64,000 nucleotides of DNA, taken from positions 744,001 to 808,000 of the forward strand of contig CP137866.1 in NCBI GenBank assembly GCA_034406715.1, given 5' to 3'. Of this stretch, positions 59,819 through 64,000 are shown piece after piece. Each line of letters opens with the position of its first letter. The first letter of the stretch is position 1. This stretch comes from Rhodotorula mucilaginosa (taxonomy: Eukaryota; Basidiomycota; Microbotryomycetes; Sporidiobolales; Sporidiobolaceae). Below the pieces are notes generated by a model. It searched no databases, was not told the origin of the DNA, and saw only the letters and a program-made list of their open reading frames with translations. Position numbers and translations under genes: made by a program.

Positions 59819-62291
59819 GCGCCCTCGTGGCTCTCGGCGCCAGACTTGTACTTTAGGGCGACATAGACTCGGGGGAGAGAGCGCGCATGCTCTCGTGTAT
59901 TCTTATGCAGGTTTCCTCATCTTTAGTCGGGGAGAGGTTTGAGTGTGGTCTTCTAGTGGGGGCCTTTATGCTGTCTCGCCGCTTTGCAAATTCGGATCAG
60001 GGCGGCTTTGAGGAGCTTGTTTCATGTTCGACCTTCTCGCGAAACAAACTCCTCCTCGTGGTCTCGCTCCCGGTTACTCAAACGGGCGGGTGATCATGTT
60101 TTGATGCGATGGCTCGAGAATCAGTACAACTTGCTCCCGGGCCGTGTACGCGCACTGCCTGTCTGAAATTGCGCTGAGTGCTGGCGACGCCGGGTGGCGC
60201 AGCAGTGCGGTCGGAGAGCGGCCATAACTTCACATTCGACATACAAGAAAGGTCTGTGCAGTCTCGGAGAAAATCCAGTCCGGGGCTCGTTCCGCAAGGC
60301 ACCCTCTTCCGTCTCTCGCTCGCCGATTGCACCGTCTGACTCGCTTGCGCGCGCGAACTCGACGAATCACTTTCGCAGCCGCCGCCTTCCCCCCCTAGTC
60401 AAAGTCTCGACAGCCGCTCAAATCAACGCCTGCGCGGAGAGACTTTAAGACGCCCAGTCGAAAAGACGAACCGACGGGATCGCACGCAGACGCAATAATC
60501 GGCGGACCGAAAAGCTTTGCAAGCGCTCGCATCGGGCGCATGGAGTCCACTGAGGCGGAGTCCATTGAGGCAGCGAGAACGCCGTCGATTCGTCGAAAGC
60601 TGTATCGAAACCTGAAAGGCGACGACTGAGCGATGGACGGGCGAATACTCGGTTCGGTGGGTGGCAAAGCGAGGGCAGAATCGGTCAGCTCTATACCTTG
60701 GGGCCTACACGAAACGCTTCGAGCAGGGAGGTATTCCTTTTCGGTGTGCGTTTCGCCTCCAAGCGAGTCGGTGCGCCTGTTCGGGCTCGCGCGCTCGAGC
60801 TTGACGGAAGTGGCGCTGATGAGGTCCCGGAGTCGGCAGCGTTCGGAAGGGTCGAATTTCAGAGTCGAAGCGGGAGCCCTCAAACGTACACCAAGTGCAA
60901 GCAGAGGCCTTCCAGAATGGTGCCAACACCGTCGTTACGCCTCGAGGTTGTCCCCACTTTGCCGCTCTGCCGCCCGATGGCGGGTTAACTTGTTCACACT
61001 CGGAGCAAGTTCCCTCGCGGTGCGAGAGATTCACCTTCCCGCCACGCCACCTTGTAAAGCTTACGAGTCACGGGAAATTGGGGAAGGTGCGGTCGGAAAG
61101 TAGACGCTTCTGCTCACAAGGTCTTCGAGCTCGCTCGCAGACCTCGCGGCTGAGATATTCCAGCGAGCTCACTGTTCGTTTGTCAGCTTTCCCCGCCTAT
61201 CCGCCCTGATTTCCCCTGCCTCTCGAGGTTCCCGTACAAGAGACGGCCTCTCGTTGCTCTTCTGGTGTTCCGGCGAGAGTGTGGCGGCGAGCTACTCGGA
61301 GAGGTGAGAGCGTGCTCCTTACGATCCCGGACCTTCTCTGACATACAGGCTGCCCGTTGTTTTTTGTTTCTCTTCTCGGTCTCAGATCCCGCTGGGGGAA
61401 GGGGGGGGGGGGAAAGGGAACCTGGTGATTTGAGAGACTGTCGACTTTACGGTCGCGCGAGTACGGGTCTTGGAACAATGTGCGGCCAGCTTTAGTGCGG
61501 GATTCAACTTGGCAATTGTAACAGTGATCAACAAGTGGCTGTTATGCTGTGCTAGAAGCGACGAGGCTGTGAGACACCCTGAGCTACAAAAAGGCGAAAT
61601 CGGACCGGGTCCGACACATTCTTGCTCTGGATCAAACCGCGATGGACCGGCGTGTTGGAGTTGATACCATGCAGTCTGCGAATCAATACTGTGTTGACAA
61701 TCTGTTCGCATGTGCGGAGACGATTCGGAAGAGGAGAGGCGTACGGCGTTGAATGCGCGTTTTGCCCGGCACACGGCCTTCCTCGCGGCGTCGTTTCTTT
61801 TTGTTCTTTCTCAAATCAAGCTCTGCCGGTCTGGGAACTGACCCAATGATGCTGAGAACCTCTAGTTAGCTAAGGACGTCCTCGTCCGAAGAGAAAAAAC
61901 CCAACTCTGTCAGTAGAGTTACTGCCACCTGGCCGGAGCAAAGATGCGCTCGCAAATTGCGGTCCGGGTGGCTGCCGCATGTGCCTCGAGCTGGTCTGCG
62001 TCTCCCATGTATCTGCCTGCACCTGCGACGCCTGAAGACGCCTGTACGGTATGCGGGAGATGCCGCGAGTCAGACTGAGAAGGCCTTCTTCCGAAGAGCG
62101 AAAGTCGCCAGAACGCCGCCGCAAGGGGCCAGCTCGGGGCAGGTAGTGGCGCATATGCTTAGGCTCTATGCATAGTCTCGGGCGATGAACGGGCGGGTGC
62201 TCCGGGGGTTGGGGGAGGGTTTGCCAATCAAAACAGCAAAAAAGTCAGTTTTCGGGGCGTGTTTGCTCTGCGACGCGCCCAAAAGTATAGT
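59819..62291. other. Gene-poor stretch downstream of GMP synthase
   Basis: About 2.5 kb without a supported gene. It has a 12-13 base G run at 61399-61412 and otherwise unremarkable mixed sequence. Reading frames are short and of arginine/serine-rich chance composition. A non-coding RNA cannot be excluded. Confidence 0.4.
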
Positions 62292-62373
62292 CGACCACTG
62301 ACGGGTTCGAACCGTCGACCACCGCCTTCCACAGTGGTAGGAGGGCGGCATTCTGCCACTAAACTAAGCGGCC
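62292..62373 (-). tRNA. tRNA-Arg(CCT) with 10-nt intron
   Basis: Read on the minus strand, the acceptor stem GGCCGCT pairs with AGTGGTC (two G-T pairs), discriminator G. The D-arm is GTTTAGTGGCAGAAT. The anticodon stem CCGCC/GGCGG holds the loop CTCCTA then a 10-base intron CCACTGTGGA after position 37; the anticodon CCT reads AGG. The T-arm GACGGTTCGAACCCGTC contains a perfect B box. The mature length is 72 nt. Its 5' half is found again twice at the start of the repeats to the right. Confidence 0.82.
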
Positions 62374-62491
62374 GAAACTGTTGCAAGAATGCACAAGTTT
62401 GCGGTACTCATGCGAGGTCGTCCTCCCATCTTTGCCTGAGCTGTAGTGGTCGGTTTGCAATACCCAGTTTCAGACTCCACTCTAGGCCTTT

Positions 62492-63420
62492 GCGGCATTC
62501 TGCCACTAAACTAAGCGGCCCCCAGCTGTACAAGAAAGCAGAAGGTTGCGGTACTGATCCTTGCCACTTGCCGCTCCGGCATGTGCCGGACCGAAAAGCA
62601 AGCTGGTGCACAGAAGTCCTTGCTGTGAGAAGAAATGCGAGCAAAGGTGCAATGAGAGGTAAAGAGGAAGAAGAGTGCGAGGGAGCAACATCAACTCGAC
62701 CACTGAGAGGATCCACCAACCTCTGCCTGATGGGCTCCGGCTCTGGAGGCGGCGCCGCCGTCTACTCCAAGTCTGGACAGTCAGAGTGTGTATGTCTGCA
62801 ATCAAGACGAGTGTCAGTTCTGTGCAAACACAAAGGAGCAAGAGGGAGACTTGGAATCGAAAGTCGAGTTTGAGCGAGGCGGAGCTGTCGAAGAGCAAAG
62901 AGCAGCCGGGGCAGCATTTCGAGCTGCGAATGCAAAAGTGCTTGTCTAGCCCTCTCACTACTGGTATCCGGGCGGCATTCTGCCACTAAACTAAGCGGCG
63001 CCCAGCTGTACAAGAAAGCAGAAGGTTGCGGTACTGATCCTTGCCACTTGCCGCTCCGGCATGTGCCGGACCGAAAAGCAAGCTGGTGCACAGAAGTCCT
63101 TGCTGTGAGAAGAAATGCGAGCAAAGGTGCAATGAGAGGTAAAGAGGAAGAAGAGTGCGAGGGAGCAACATCAACTCGACCACTGAGAGGATCCACCAAC
63201 CTCTGCCTGATGGGCTCCGGCTCTGGAGGCGGCGCCGCCGTCTACTCCAAGTCTGGACAGTCAGAGTGTGTATGTCTGCAATCAAGACGAGTGTCAGTTC
63301 TGTGCAAACACAAAGGAGCAAGAGGGAGACTTGGAATCGAAAGTCGAGTTTGAGCGAGGCGGAGCTGTCGAAGAGCAAAGAGCAGCCGGGGCAGCATTGC
63401 GAGCTGCGAATGCAAAAGTG
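62492..63420 (+). repeat. 480-bp tandem duplication starting in tRNA-Arg 5' halves
   Basis: Unit A (62492-62940) and unit B (62972-63420) are identical over about 449 bp except for a couple of bases (for example 62520/63000 and 62925/63405), with an exact offset of 480. Each unit starts with a ~28-base piece that equals the 5' half of the tRNA-Arg gene just to the left (GCGGCATTCTGCCACTAAAC on the plus strand). The flank next to the intact tRNA (62374-62410) is a diverged relative of the unit's next 40 bases. The units carry the 5' part of the ubiquitin-fold gene, complete only downstream of unit B. Confidence 0.92.
62731..62950 (+). pseudogene. Truncated duplicate of the ubiquitin-fold gene 5' part
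   Basis: Unit A of the tandem repeat contains the same open stretch as the ubiquitin-fold gene (STPSLDSQSVYVC to RAANAKV) but breaks off at 62940, where sequence changes to a short unique spacer and then unit B. The copy therefore stops inside the domain, before the RLPDWATT core, and cannot encode the protein. Confidence 0.6.
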
Positions 63421-64000
63421 CGCTTGCCCGACTGGGCGACGACAATTCTCCTGCACGGTGGAAGACTGCTCCGCCGAGGAGTCTCCCTCCGTGACTACAG
63501 CATCCGCAATGGTTCGACCCTCGACGTGACCCTGACGGGCGAGCGCCTGCTCGGCGGTGCGGATGGTCCGCAGAAGCGCAAGGCCGATGCGAATGAGAGC
63601 CTGCGGAAACCGTTCAAGGCCCCTCGCCTCAATAGCACGTCGTCGTTGTTGTCAGAGCCTTCTCGCAATCGTCCTCTTGCGCAGAGTCAACGGTCCAACT
63701 TTGGAGCTTCCCTCGGTCAATCTGCCTCCTCGTCCACTCGATCGCCGCCGCCGGAGAAGTCGCCGGCGAGTACGCCTACAACGTCCTCTTTCCGTAAGTT
63801 TCTCAATTTGTACAATTTGCGCTGTCTTGCACTAACTGCTGCTTGATTGCGCATGCGTGCTCCGCAGGCTCCTCCGCTCTGCGGCGACCGAGTGAGATTG
63901 CGCCGCCAGCATGCCAAGTTGGGAACCGCCGCTACTCGCTCACGATGCTTCGGTCGCCGACGAAGGACAAGGCCAACTTGAAGATCGGCGGCGATACGGC
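63211..64000 (+). CDS. Ubiquitin-fold protein, 5' part
   Basis: The frame is open from 63211 (after a TGA) and reads ...STPSLDSQSVYVCNQDECQF..., FERGGAVEEQRAAGAALRAA, NAKVRLPDWATTILLHGGRL, LRRGVSLRDYSIRNGSTLDV, TLTGERLLGG. The last part aligns by eye with the second half of ubiquitin ([31 protein letters not shown]), including the final GG. After the domain comes a basic, Ser-rich linker (PQKRKADANESLRKPFKAPR). An intron (63794-63867) follows, then SSALRRPSEIAPPACQVGNR and onward past the window end. No ATG is found in the open part, so the first exon is unknown. The LLGG is internal, so this is a ubiquitin-like domain rather than a conjugated modifier. Confidence 0.6.

Overview
This window looks like a chromosome segment from a GC-rich, intron-dense basidiomycete yeast. 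The inference rests on the short introns (about 50-80 nt, strong GT donors, CTGAC/CTAAC-like branch points), the mix of conserved eukaryotic genes, the intron-bearing nuclear tRNAs and the absence of any bacterial operon signal. A red yeast of the Pucciniomycotina is my best guess; no ribosomal marker is present to prove it.

Layout, left to right. 1-7.3 kb: the end of a Con-10/KGG-type stress protein (+), the iron permease FTR1 (-), a dual-use-looking protein tyrosine phosphatase (-) and the PP2A catalytic subunit (-). 7.8-14.1 kb: the ER mannosyltransferase ALG9 (-) and enolase (-), with a decayed tandem copy of the enolase 3' half directly downstream. 14.9-18.7 kb: an F-box/LRR-like protein (+), a tiny RAMP4/YSY6-like tail-anchored protein (-) and a small Zn2Cys6 regulator (+). 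18.8-29.7 kb: an Ark/Prk (NAK-family) kinase (-) divergent from a very large AlkB-like 2-oxoglutarate oxygenase (+). 29.9-34.3 kb: a roadblock/EGO3-like protein (-), a secretory EF-hand protein (+) and a serine carboxypeptidase (-). 34.7-44.8 kb: a mucin-like single-pass membrane protein (+), a USP12/46-type deubiquitinase (+), a second Zn2Cys6 factor (-) and a putative mitochondrial protein (+). 45.2-53.3 kb: the osmosensor SHO1 (-), an aldo-keto reductase (-) sharing a 100-bp divergent promoter with 6-phosphofructo-2-kinase (+), and the monopolin subunit CSM1/PCS1 (-). 53.3-57.1 kb is gene-poor. 57.1-59.8 kb: tRNA-Gly(GCC) and GMP synthase (+). 59.8-62.3 kb is again gene-poor. 62.3-64 kb: tRNA-Arg(CCT), a very recent 480-bp tandem duplication that carries tRNA 5' halves, and the start of a ubiquitin-fold protein that runs off the window.

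Most genes are housekeeping or signalling genes with no obvious single pathway linking them. The most unusual items are: the AlkB-like oxygenase with two cysteine-rich modules and a ~380-residue disordered tail; a PFK2 whose bisphosphatase histidine is alanine; a tyrosine phosphatase with WRD instead of WPD; a candidate 2-nt exon in a Zn2Cys6 gene; GC-AG introns in FTR1 and enolase; an ATCAGATAA iron-GATA site upstream of FTR1; and the tRNA-half-bounded duplication at the right end. I recognised no transposon, provirus or CRISPR array.
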